From Aminivibrio pyruvatiphilus (lineage in GTDB: Bacteria > Synergistota > Synergistia > Synergistales > Aminobacteriaceae): 64,000 bases of DNA. Made by a program: the position numbers and the translations under genes. Below are positions 57,352 through 63,999 of this stretch, piece by piece. Below the pieces are notes generated by a model that did no database searches, was not told the DNA's origin, and saw nothing but the letters and a program-made list of their open reading frames with translations. The number at the start of each line of letters is the position of its first letter. The stretch's first letter is position 1. The DNA lies in the NCBI RefSeq assembly GCF_004366815.1, contig NZ_SORI01000008.1:24034-88033 (forward strand), written 5' to 3'.

Positions 57352-57700
57352 CATCCTCTCCCCGTACCCACCGGAGCGCCGCCGATCCTGTCAGGAATTC
57401 ACCTGCTCGCCCTTCGAGAACATCATCTATCCGGTCAATGAGCCGTTGATACCCCTCTACCCGCCGGTCCCGCTCTCCCTCGAATTCGAGCACCATGTCT
57501 GTGAACCGTTCGGCGTGCTCCGAGGTCCTGGACTGCTGTACCCTTTCACCAAACTGAGGGGCGGTTATGGCTGCCGCATATTCACGGAAAGCCCGTTCAC
57601 ATTCGGGACACAGGAACCGGTCTATTTTGCCCTGGTAGACTGCCCGGCACGACTCCAGGAATTCCACGTCCCACGGTCCCACGGCTCCACCTCCATGCAA
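57332..57700 (-). CDS. Hypothetical protein with a CxxC pair
   Basis: Up to 122 aa; GTG 57682 after GGAGGTGG may be the true start (116 aa). FLCPECERAFREYAAAI may bind zinc, followed by a helical, charged region ending KSPSG. It follows the Nu1-like gene by about 10-30 bp on the same strand, as expected for a small-subunit-linked gene. Function unknown. Confidence 0.6.
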   Translation of the reverse strand: MHGGGAVGPWDVEFLESCRAVYQGKIDRFLCPECERAFREYAAAITAPQFGERVQQSRTSEHAERFTDMVLEFEGERDRRVEGYQRLIDRIDDVLEGRAGEFLTGSAALRWVRGEDEKSPSG

Positions 57701-57709
57701 CAGGTTGCG

Positions 57710-57979
57710 CTACTCCTCTGACTCGCTCCAGTCCATATAGTCCTCGAAGATTTCATCTCCGTATTTCTTTTCCAGCCGTCTCCAGATAGCTTCCTCCGCC
57801 CCAATGGGCGCGTCATAGGACCGGCACCCTAACCACCATTCGAGCACAGGGAAAAGACTCCAGGAGTTTTTTCCCAGGCAGCCCGGACAACGGTCTTCAT
57901 TTTTCCACCGGCGGAGAGTGCGGTCTGTTACCTCGAAAATTTCGCACATTTCGGCAGTTGTGAGAATCTTTTCCATCAT
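57710..57979 (-). CDS. Helix-turn-helix protein resembling terminase small subunit Nu1
   Basis: 89 aa. ILTTAEMCEIFEVTDRTLRRWKNEDRCPG is a winged-HTH start like phage Nu1/DNA-packaging proteins and some excisionases, followed by SWSLFPVLEWWLG. The C-terminus is acidic. If Nu1-like, it would steer packaging toward element DNA, as in phage satellites; excisionase is the alternative. ATG 57979 or 57976, RBS GGGGTG. Confidence 0.6.
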   Translation of the reverse strand: MMEKILTTAEMCEIFEVTDRTLRRWKNEDRCPGCLGKNSWSLFPVLEWWLGCRSYDAPIGAEEAIWRRLEKKYGDEIFEDYMDWSESEE

Positions 57980-58022
57980 CTACACCCCGATTTCTACTGT
58001 ATTTTTGACACTTTGCATATGA

Positions 58023-58044
58023 CCGGACATATTAACCCGGACAT
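58023..58044. repeat. Two direct copies of CCGGACAT
   Basis: At 58023-58030 and 58037-58044, 14 bp apart, upstream of the Nu1-like gene. Possible operator or iteron pair. The 188-bp gap 57980-58167 otherwise shows nothing clear. Confidence 0.35.
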
Positions 58045-58167
58045 CGATTTTTCAGTACCTCACGCAGGTGAGCGTCGCGGCTTTGCCGACCCCTGTGAAA
58101 AATGCCCTGACAGGACCCATTGACCCCGAGGGAGGGGAGCGGGGAAAGTTCCCGCCCCCCCCATGCC

Positions 58168-58752
58168 CTACTCCCCTGCGAGCTTCGCCGCTGTCTCGGC
58201 TTCCAGCTTGGCGAGGGCGGCTTGGTAATCCTTATTGATTTTTTCTGACACCTTCGCATCAGCGGCAGCCTGAGCCTGTCGCGCCTTCGCCGCCGCCTCT
58301 TCGATAAGCCGGACTTTTTCCCGCCCAGCCTCGAAGCGAATCCAATACGCCTTGTTCTTTTTGTCGAGCTCTTCCTGAGTCACCAGCGGACGCGGGTTTC
58401 CTGCCCAGACCAGCATCTCGAAAAGGTGACTACCGAACGGCGTTAAGTGCCTCCCGAGCCCCTGGCATGTCTCACAGACCATCTCCTGACCGTCCATGCC
58501 ATGGAAGCCCTCGCCGCCGCAAGTCCGGCAGTCAACCCACAGTCGCGAGGACGGGGAAATTTCCGAGTCAAGGAAGTCCCGAAATTCAGAAAGAGACATC
58601 AGCGGCACCGACCTCCTGCCCCGCATCTTCCGGGGATCGGGGGCAATTTTTACTTCCGTCCCGTCCTCAAGCACATAGGACGGGAGACTGTCTGCAAGCC
58701 ATTTGCTGAGCGGGTAGCGCCCTTTGGCTGCCGAGGGGTGATAGATTTCCAT
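58168..58752 (-). CDS. DnaJ-zinc-finger-like protein of the element
   Basis: 194 aa. CRTCGGEG (about residues 76-83) and CETCQGLG (about 93-100) form a CxxCxGxG pair as in DnaJ-type zinc fingers. The C-terminal 70 residues are an alanine/lysine-rich helix. AGGAGG precedes ATG 58752. The start overlaps the stop of the 50-aa gene upstream (TGATG). Role unknown; a DNA- or protein-binding helper is plausible. Confidence 0.72.
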   Translation of the reverse strand: MEIYHPSAAKGRYPLSKWLADSLPSYVLEDGTEVKIAPDPRKMRGRRSVPLMSLSEFRDFLDSEISPSSRLWVDCRTCGGEGFHGMDGQEMVCETCQGLGRHLTPFGSHLFEMLVWAGNPRPLVTQEELDKKNKAYWIRFEAGREKVRLIEEAAAKARQAQAAADAKVSEKINKDYQAALAKLEAETAAKLAGE

Positions 58753-58904
58753 CAGTTTTTTCCTCCTTCATTTTTTACCGATTCCAGGATCTCCCGAATC
58801 ACAGAGGCGACAACAAAACCCCTGCCGTTTTCCACCGCGTCATCTTCGCCGCGTTCGAGCGCTTCCCTGCACATTTCCCGAACCTCATCAATACAGATCA
58901 TCAT
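58752..58904 (-). CDS. 50-aa small protein
   Basis: Reads MMICIDEVREMCREALERGEDD... to KNEGGKN, with RBS GAGGAGG 8 bp before ATG 58904. Its TGA overlaps the next ATG, and its start lies 2 bp after the previous stop. This tight packing supports a real translated gene. Predicted as two short helices; function unknown. Confidence 0.6.
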   Translation of the reverse strand: MMICIDEVREMCREALERGEDDAVENGRGFVVASVIREILESVKNEGGKN

Positions 58905-58906
58905 CG

Positions 58907-59062
58907 TCAATCCTCCTCACCGGGCACAAGCCCGCAACGTCCAAAACCGTCCAAGTCCTCACTTGGATACCAACACATGCAGTTCATCCCCAGGCACTCC
59001 GAATTCCTCCAGGGACAGATATACCCGTCAGCTAGCCTTTCCTCTATCTGAAGGTAGCGCAT
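58907..59062 (-). CDS. 51-aa cysteine-rich small protein
   Basis: From ATG 59062 with GGGAGGGG upstream. Five cysteines (ICPW, ECLG, NCMCW, RCGL) suggest a small metal-binding fold. It heads a tight three-gene unit (58907, 58752, 58168). The in-frame extension to 59119 is less likely because it lacks an RBS. Confidence 0.55.
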   Translation of the reverse strand: MRYLQIEERLADGYICPWRNSECLGMNCMCWYPSEDLDGFGRCGLVPGEED

Positions 59063-59144
59063 CACTTTCCCCTCCCTGCTGTGGACACAGGGGGTGTTTT
59101 TGTCCTTCCCATCTTCCAAGCCCTCCAGTTAAAAAAGATTTAAT

Positions 59145-59241
59145 ATGACGGATGACGGAATAGAGTCGATTTTAGTAAATTGGTTTTTTCCGCGTATAAG
59201 GAGCGGTTTACTAAAAATGACCTTGTTCCGTCATGCGTCAT
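59145..59241. repeat. 97-bp nested inverted repeat (candidate replication origin)
   Basis: Outer 16-bp arms 59145-59160 and 59226-59241 (one mismatch), inner arms 59169-59179 and 59207-59218, and a central CCGC/GCGG pair. The left arm contains a tandem ATGACGG repeat. The middle is AT-rich. It lies just past the helicase gene and before the 51-aa gene, in non-coding DNA. Could be the element's ori, a replication-protein site or a dual terminator. Confidence 0.65.
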
Positions 59242-59249
59242 GAGTACCA

Positions 59250-60644
59250 TTAGTTATCTGTGTTCACAATCCCTACATTTTCAACCAGGACGCCATACAT
59301 TCCCCTTTTTGTGGTCATGCCGTTTTGCTCCAACTCCTTTTTTAGCGCCCGGTTCGACAGGTTCCGCTCCCCGTTTCTTTTCGCCCATTCGAGGAAGACC
59401 TCATGCAGCTTTTGAAGGAGCAGGGAATGAGTGGGTATCTTGACGGTCATCTCGTCAAGAAAAGCCCTGACCACGGACTGATCATCCCTGTATTCCCTCG
59501 TAGCCGCCGAGACGATGCCAGGTTCATTCAGACCGCCGGAAAGCCATTCACTCAGTCCAGACAGGCACCAGTTGAGTATCCCGCTCGCTTCGGCGTTGAG
59601 CTTGTCCTGTAGGTGGGGATCTCGCTTTTCACCGGAGAACGAGACGTTGAAAGGGACGTGTTTGCAGCGCCGCCAAAAGCCATAGGACGTATCACGTACT
59701 TTCGGCATTCCATTTGCCGAGTAGACCAGTTTAAAGCATGGTCGGAGGGAAAAGTATTCTCTGTATAGATGCCGCACCCTCAATGTGTCCTCTCCGGTCA
59801 GTCCCTTGATTAATGCCGAGTCGAGCACCTTTCCCGGCTCAACCTCTCCGCAGTAGGCATACCGGATTCCTCGCAGTCCCGCCCATTCATTGGTACTCGT
59901 ATCCCCATACTTGACGGTGAGAGCCGCCGGTGAGAGAGGCGCGGCGTAGTCGCCCAGGATATGGGCGAGTGTTTCAACGAAACGCCCTTTCCCGTTCGCG
60001 CCGATGCCGCTGAAGAAAAGGAATGCCTGCTCCTTCGTCGAGGCGGTCAATGTGTACCCGGAGAACCGCCGAAGATACCCGGCGAGGTCCTGGTCTCCGT
60101 CCATCACCTCCAGGATGAACCGTTCCCACCGGGGGCATTGCGCGTCGGGATCGTATGTCGCCCCCGCCATTTTTGTCAGCAGGTCTCCGGGATTGTGGGA
60201 GAGCAGCTTTCCGGTCTTCAGATCCAGGGTTCCGTTCTGGACGTTCAACAGCCATGGGTTCCTGTCCAGGGCGTCGGATTCGACGCGGATACCCGGTTCA
60301 GATTTCAACAGGCTCACCATTGCCCGAATGGAAGAATTCTTCTCTGATTCGATCGCCCATTCACACAGCAGGGACCGGAGCCCCGGCTCGTCGGATTCCG
60401 CCGCCTGTTCGAGAATCTGACGCGGCACGTCTCGCGCGTATCCCGCAACCATCGCGTCATCCGAGGTTTCCCAATATTTGCCGTTATAGCGCAACCATCC
60501 CAGGGATGGACTCCATCGCAGCTTGTCTCCGTGAAGGAAGGCGAGCCTGGAGGCGTTCCCCACGTCGGTTCTGTGGACGTCGCCGAGCAGGTCTGCAATG
60601 GTGGGTTCACGGATAATCTCTTCTTCGAGCACTGCTTTCATCAT
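59250..60644 (-). CDS. D5/P4-type SF3 helicase
   Basis: 464 aa. A D5_N-like region (residues about 55-200) precedes the SF3 helicase core. Walker A GIGANGKGRF is at 213-222, Walker B region YAYCGEVEPG, and sensor KLVYSANGMPKV. The C-terminal winged region contains RNLSNRALKKELEQNGM. It should unwind DNA for element replication. It is fed by the AEP primase gene upstream (ATGA overlap), so primase and helicase, often one P4-like protein, are split here. Confidence 0.92.
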   Translation of the reverse strand: MMKAVLEEEIIREPTIADLLGDVHRTDVGNASRLAFLHGDKLRWSPSLGWLRYNGKYWETSDDAMVAGYARDVPRQILEQAAESDEPGLRSLLCEWAIESEKNSSIRAMVSLLKSEPGIRVESDALDRNPWLLNVQNGTLDLKTGKLLSHNPGDLLTKMAGATYDPDAQCPRWERFILEVMDGDQDLAGYLRRFSGYTLTASTKEQAFLFFSGIGANGKGRFVETLAHILGDYAAPLSPAALTVKYGDTSTNEWAGLRGIRYAYCGEVEPGKVLDSALIKGLTGEDTLRVRHLYREYFSLRPCFKLVYSANGMPKVRDTSYGFWRRCKHVPFNVSFSGEKRDPHLQDKLNAEASGILNWCLSGLSEWLSGGLNEPGIVSAATREYRDDQSVVRAFLDEMTVKIPTHSLLLQKLHEVFLEWAKRNGERNLSNRALKKELEQNGMTTKRGMYGVLVENVGIVNTDN

Positions 60645-61483
60645 GGGTTCCGCGCCGCCTTTCCCGCCATCCGCGCCAGGTAGTCTTTCCGCTGCCCCTT
60701 CGCCCGTTCAGCCCTTGCCGAGGTCAGGAAAAGGGAAATCATCCTGTCCGTGTTCCCGCCGCACCAATACGCCAAGTACCCCATTAAAGCCATGTCTGAT
60801 TCCGAAGGGGTTTTATGGACCGTCTCCCCGTCCCACAGGCGGCGGATCTTCGCCCCCACCCTGGAGGCAAACATCTTTTCCAGAAGTTCGGAATCACTCT
60901 CCGGGATCTCCTTCAGGGGGGCGCGGGGCAGCAGGGGCATTCGTGGTCGGAGCGCCGTCAAGATCCGTTCCGCTCCCACGTCAGCCGTCCGCAGCCGGTC
61001 CCGTCCCTGGAAAACATCCCCTGTGACCGACAGAAAGTGCGCCTGGAAGTACAGTTCGACGGCGTTGGTTTTTCTGTTCTCATGGGGCGAGTCACACAGG
61101 AAAAAACTATGCAGCCCCGTCCCGCTTGGTGAGAATTCGGTGTAGCTGCCCAGGTGGTTCAAAAACAGCGTCATCAGCGGCGAGACGGTCCCGTTAACCA
61201 CCACGTCGTCAAGGTCCATCCCGGCGAGACCGTCGCCCATAGCCAGGTTGAAGCCCTTGGCAATGTGGGCGTATTTCAGAAAGGTCTCCTCCGCCTGGTC
61301 GAAGGTTCCCCAGGTTTTAACGTCCGTGCAGCTCGCGTATCCGCCCCAGGGTGACAGAGGGACCTTCCGATCTCCGCTAACTTTCCACAGGCACCATTGC
61401 CGCCGGTCCTGCAATTCCTCCGGGACGTTTGACCGGATCCGATCTACAAGATCATGGGCGGAGATTTCGAGAACCGGTCTCAA
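60641..61483 (-). CDS. AEP-type primase(-polymerase)
   Basis: 280 aa. RRQWCLWKV and KVPLSPWGG form the N-terminal AEP fold start. GLAGMDLDDVV gives the DxD metal site (D90, D92) and SGTGLHSFF the GxH motif (H125). VELYFQAHFLSVTGD is the third conserved block. The C-terminal third is a PriCT-like helical domain (DMALMGYLAYWCGGN). It would prime element replication with the SF3 helicase that overlaps it. Confidence 0.87.
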   Translation of the reverse strand: MRPVLEISAHDLVDRIRSNVPEELQDRRQWCLWKVSGDRKVPLSPWGGYASCTDVKTWGTFDQAEETFLKYAHIAKGFNLAMGDGLAGMDLDDVVVNGTVSPLMTLFLNHLGSYTEFSPSGTGLHSFFLCDSPHENRKTNAVELYFQAHFLSVTGDVFQGRDRLRTADVGAERILTALRPRMPLLPRAPLKEIPESDSELLEKMFASRVGAKIRRLWDGETVHKTPSESDMALMGYLAYWCGGNTDRMISLFLTSARAERAKGQRKDYLARMAGKAARNP

Positions 61484-61947
61484 GTTTCGTACCCCATCCT
61501 GGTCCGCCAGTAGGTCTTTTCCTCATCAGAAAAAAGCACCCCCTGTTCGGCGCGGATTTCCTGCACCTCATCCCGACGGGTCTCCGCCCGGAGGATTTCT
61601 GCGCGAGCGGTCAGCCGCCACTCCTCTTCCGGTCCCTGGACCAGTTCGCAGCATGGGAGCGGGACAGTCCACCTGCTGATCCCGGCGAGAGTCAGCCGCT
61701 TCCCGTGCTTGCGGATATCTCCGAGCGGGATTCTGAATATCCGTGTCTCGCCGGAAATTCCCTTCTCTGTGATTTCGAGGGTCTTTCCTCCTGACTGGAT
61801 CACTTCGTCAAGAAGGTCCGCATCCAGGGCATGGGACCTGCCGCCGGTGACACGGAGGCGGTCTTTTTGCTTTTCGTTCTTGTGAAGGATTCCGTCATCG
61901 TCCAGACGGGCGAAGATGATACCTCTTTCATTGTGAAATGTCTTCAT
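61480..61947 (-). CDS. Hypothetical protein upstream of the primase
   Basis: 155 aa from ATG 61947, GGAGG 9 bp upstream; in-frame upstream residues lack an RBS. Overlaps the primase start (ATGA). Features: FHNERGIIFARLDDDGILHKNEK beta-rich N-terminus, SHALDADLLDEVIQSGGKTLEITEKG, C-terminal charged helix. It is first in the replication operon. No domain recognised; a single-strand-binding or regulatory role is only a guess. Confidence 0.68.
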   Translation of the reverse strand: MKTFHNERGIIFARLDDDGILHKNEKQKDRLRVTGGRSHALDADLLDEVIQSGGKTLEITEKGISGETRIFRIPLGDIRKHGKRLTLAGISRWTVPLPCCELVQGPEEEWRLTARAEILRAETRRDEVQEIRAEQGVLFSDEEKTYWRTRMGYET

Positions 61948-62019
61948 GGTATAATTCCTCCATAGGATTTTGTTTTGCATTTGCCGCCCCCCGTTGGCAG
62001 ACGGAGAGCGGCTTTCTTT

Positions 62020-62397
62020 TTAGTTCTTGGGTGGATACCCGTTCCTCAGCAGGTCCTCATCCGATGGACGCCAGTTTTCCACCCACGTACCATCGGGACC
62101 GCTATGCCCTCCCCGCTGCTCCCTGGTGGCTTGCTCCAGGCACTTCGTGTAGGCTCGCCGGTATGCCTCCCGGTCTTTCTGGACCGCCTTGTCACAGGCA
62201 GCCTTCAGCCTTGCCCTCTCCGCCGCCTTCAACCGGTCATCGCGCGCCTTCCTCGCCCGTTCCTCAGGAGTGGTCTTGGCTCTCGATGCGGTCTTCTGCT
62301 TGGCTTTCCTCTTCATCGCAGCCCTCACCGCCGGGGGCGTGTAGTCGCGTCCTTCCGCCGGATCGTTCACCATGATTCTGTTTTTTTCTCCGACCAT
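62020..62397 (-). CDS. Basic, alanine/lysine-rich hypothetical protein
   Basis: 125 aa from ATG 62397 with AGGAG upstream. Residues about 25-90 are a long basic helix (RAKTTPEERARKARDDRLKAAERARLKAA), then a polar tail ending NGYPPKN. DNA-binding by charge is plausible. It follows the XRE gene by 16 bp on the same strand. Not recognised. Confidence 0.6.
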   Translation of the reverse strand: MVGEKNRIMVNDPAEGRDYTPPAVRAAMKRKAKQKTASRAKTTPEERARKARDDRLKAAERARLKAACDKAVQKDREAYRRAYTKCLEQATREQRGGHSGPDGTWVENWRPSDEDLLRNGYPPKN

Positions 62398-62413
62398 TTT
62401 TGTGGGTCTCCTT

Positions 62414-62629
62414 TCAGTCTTCCGAAATTCGGGCGTACCCGGTTTCATCGACAAGCCGCTTCCCATCAACACCAAGAGCATTTGCGTATCTCTGTACATC
62501 TCTGGGGAACAAAGGTTCCCGGCGCCGTTCCTGACGACTGATCCGAGAAAAATGGATCCCAGATCGTTTCTGGAATTCCCGAAGGGATATACCCGCTCGC
62601 CTCCGCTCTTCCTGAAGTACCGTGGTCAT
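62414..62629 (-). CDS. XRE-family transcriptional regulator
   Basis: 71 aa, one HTH domain: LQEERRRAGISLREFQKRSGIHFSRISRQERRREPLFPRDVQRYANALGVDG. AGGAGGTGATC precedes ATG 62629, a near-perfect RBS. It is divergent from the cargo gene and heads the replication-side operon; likely the element repressor. Confidence 0.85.
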   Translation of the reverse strand: MTTVLQEERRRAGISLREFQKRSGIHFSRISRQERRREPLFPRDVQRYANALGVDGKRLVDETGYARISED

Positions 62630-62684
62630 TCCTGATCACCTCCTTTTGCTGTATTTCCATCGGCTTCATACCATCCGCGCGAAG

Positions 62685-62700
62685 CTACCCGGCTACCCGG
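62685..62700. repeat. Tandem CTACCCGG pair in the XRE/cargo gap
   Basis: Two abutting copies (62685-62692, 62693-62700). With the nearby GAGACCGATCTC palindrome (about 62711-62722) these are candidate operators for the XRE protein. Confidence 0.4.
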
Positions 62701-62743
62701 ACTTGCCCTTGAGACCGATCTCATATTTAGTTGGGGTTGTTTG

Positions 62744-62772
62744 TTGACGTAAATGATAGGTCAATGTATAAT
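62744..62772 (+). promoter_or_regulatory. Consensus promoter of the cargo gene
   Basis: TTGACG (62744-62749), 17-bp spacer, perfect TATAAT (62767-62772). It shows that the cargo frame cannot start before about 62780. Confidence 0.85.
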
Positions 62773-62820
62773 CAACAAATAGGTAGAGTTGTGGTTACCT
62801 TTAGGAAGGGATATGATGCC

Positions 62821-63765
62821 GTGGCAAAACTCGAACAAGAGGATATTTACCTTGACGCGCCAAACTTTGGCTATTTCTTCGTGGAAAGACCGGAGGGCGG
62901 TTTTAGGCTTGTCGAACATGGGGAAAAGGTTCCCTTTGAGGAATTCGCGGCTTTCCGGGTTCCTGGTATGGAGTTGGTCGGCTCGATAAAAAACAAACTC
63001 TTCACGGCTCTATCTAGGGACAAAAGAGAAAGAGGTCCACTGCTTCTTCCACAGGGAAATCACCTGGTAGGACATTGGTTAAGTTTTTTTGTGGATGCGG
63101 ATGAGGGGGAATATAAGGGGGATAAGCCCAAACTGGTCCCGATTTTCAAGGCATTCGGGGATCTGAAAAACGAGGATGAGATACTAGCCTTCGCCTCAAA
63201 CTACGGGGATCTCCGACCGAGGGGAGACGAAAAATACACCCTTTCCCTGGTCGATGATCTTGTGTGGTGCGAATCTTTGAACCTGTGGAAAAAAGAAATC
63301 ACGGCGGTTAACGAGGTGGTGTCTCTTTGGGAGAGTGGTGCGGAGGACAAGACTCTCGCCGGTCTATTGAATGAAAAACTCCGGGAATACCCCTCGATAC
63401 AGGAATATGGCGTGGACGGTAAAGGGATGGTTTTCTCCGCTCTTCGTTCAAGTTCCCTAGGAGCGGCGGTCTGGCTCCAGCTCGCACAGAGTGTCTTTCT
63501 GGACGGTCCGAATGAGCGGATAGCCAGAAGGAGTTTTCGTAGCGGGGAATATTACGCCCAGCAGTGTATGGCGAAAAAAAGGACGGGTGAGTATACCGGC
63601 TTGTGGTACCACCCGCGTGAAAAGCAGACTTTTTACAGGCAGAACTACACCAGGAAAAAAGCAGCACAGGAAGGGCGGTCAGTCAAGGAAAAACGGAAAG
63701 GAAGAATGGAATTTATTACCCCGTTTCCGAGTGAGGAAAAGACCACAAAAAAAGACGCCCCCTGA
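62821..63765 (+). CDS. Unknown 314-aa cargo protein of the element
   Basis: Start GTG 62821 is set by AGGAAGGG 9 bp upstream and by the promoter at 62744-62772, which lies inside the longer frame. No signal peptide or TM helix. Blocks of note: FGYFFVERPEGGFRLVEHGEKVPFEEF, PIFKAFGDLKNEDEILAFASNYGDL, LVWCESLNLWKKEITAVNEVVSLWESG, and a C-terminal basic region YRQNYTRKKAAQEGRSVKEKRKG. No catalytic motif is recognised. Base composition is more AT-rich than host genes. Its place beside the right att site, under its own strong promoter, is where satellites often keep defence or fitness genes. Confidence 0.75.
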   Translation: MAKLEQEDIYLDAPNFGYFFVERPEGGFRLVEHGEKVPFEEFAAFRVPGMELVGSIKNKLFTALSRDKRERGPLLLPQGNHLVGHWLSFFVDADEGEYKGDKPKLVPIFKAFGDLKNEDEILAFASNYGDLRPRGDEKYTLSLVDDLVWCESLNLWKKEITAVNEVVSLWESGAEDKTLAGLLNEKLREYPSIQEYGVDGKGMVFSALRSSSLGAAVWLQLAQSVFLDGPNERIARRSFRSGEYYAQQCMAKKRTGEYTGLWYHPREKQTFYRQNYTRKKAAQEGRSVKEKRKGRMEFITPFPSEEKTTKKDAP

Positions 63766-63780
63766 TGGTCAGGAAGCGTC
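63747..63780 (-). terminator. Minus-strand terminator guarding the right end
   Basis: Stem GACGC/GCGTC plus CCTGA/TCAGG (63754-63780), with seven U on the minus strand (63747-63753). It would stop transcripts from the displaced selC promoter at 63936-63964. It also overlaps the cargo-gene stop. Confidence 0.75.
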
Positions 63781-63802
63781 AAATGTAAGCCCCATATTTT
63801 GA

Positions 63803-63821
63803 TAGTCCAGTGCGCTTAAAA
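63803..63821 (+). repeat. Right arm repeats TAGTCCAGTG and GCTTAAAA
   Basis: TAGTCCAGTG (63803-63812) and GCTTAAAA (63814-63821), direct copies of the words at the left end; candidate integrase arm sites. Confidence 0.55.
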
Positions 63822-63860
63822 GAGAGACGAAACTTGAAAATCCGGCGTTTGCAAGGCTTC

Positions 63861-63924
63861 ACAGCCTATACTGCCCCCCACTGGATTTGAAGTCCAGGGC
63901 ACCCACCAGGACACATTCGCCTCC
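63861..63924 (-). pseudogene. tRNA-Sec 5' fragment left by integration
   Basis: First 64 nt of selC (5' acceptor strand, D arm, anticodon arm and start of the variable arm) with its original promoter upstream at 63936-63964. It lacks the T arm and 3' acceptor strand, so it cannot be a functional tRNA. Confidence 0.92.
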
Positions 63925-63999
63925 CTGCCGAAGCTATGATAAGCCATCCCATATAAGGCGTCAACCGCATTCGGGAAATTTTCCCCGTTGTCTGACAAA
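63861..63999. repeat. Right att repeat (139 bp) of the selC element
   Basis: Identical to 55367-55505. It carries the selC promoter (63936-63964) and the 5' 64 nt of tRNA-Sec. The next base (64000) already differs from the left copy, but the window ends there. Confidence 0.97.

Larger units (their letters stand above)
55367..63999. mobile_element. 8.6-kb integrative element in selC (satellite/PICI-like)
   Basis: Bounded by two identical 139-bp direct repeats. Between them are a tyrosine integrase next to the left end, small unknown genes, a Nu1-like HTH protein, an AEP primase and SF3 helicase, an XRE regulator and an unknown cargo gene at the right end. No virion or conjugation genes. Gene sizes, gene content and the more AT-rich right end differ from the surrounding operons. 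Either a phage satellite or a small self-replicating integrative element. Confidence 0.9.

Noticed and set aside
57324..59241. CRISPR array in the accessory region
   Set aside because: Only isolated inverted or paired short repeats occur; no regularly spaced repeat-spacer series is present anywhere in the window.
62731..62820. Upstream extension of the 314-aa cargo frame (to 344 aa)
   Set aside because: A consensus promoter lies inside it, so this part would not be transcribed; GTG 62821 has the RBS.
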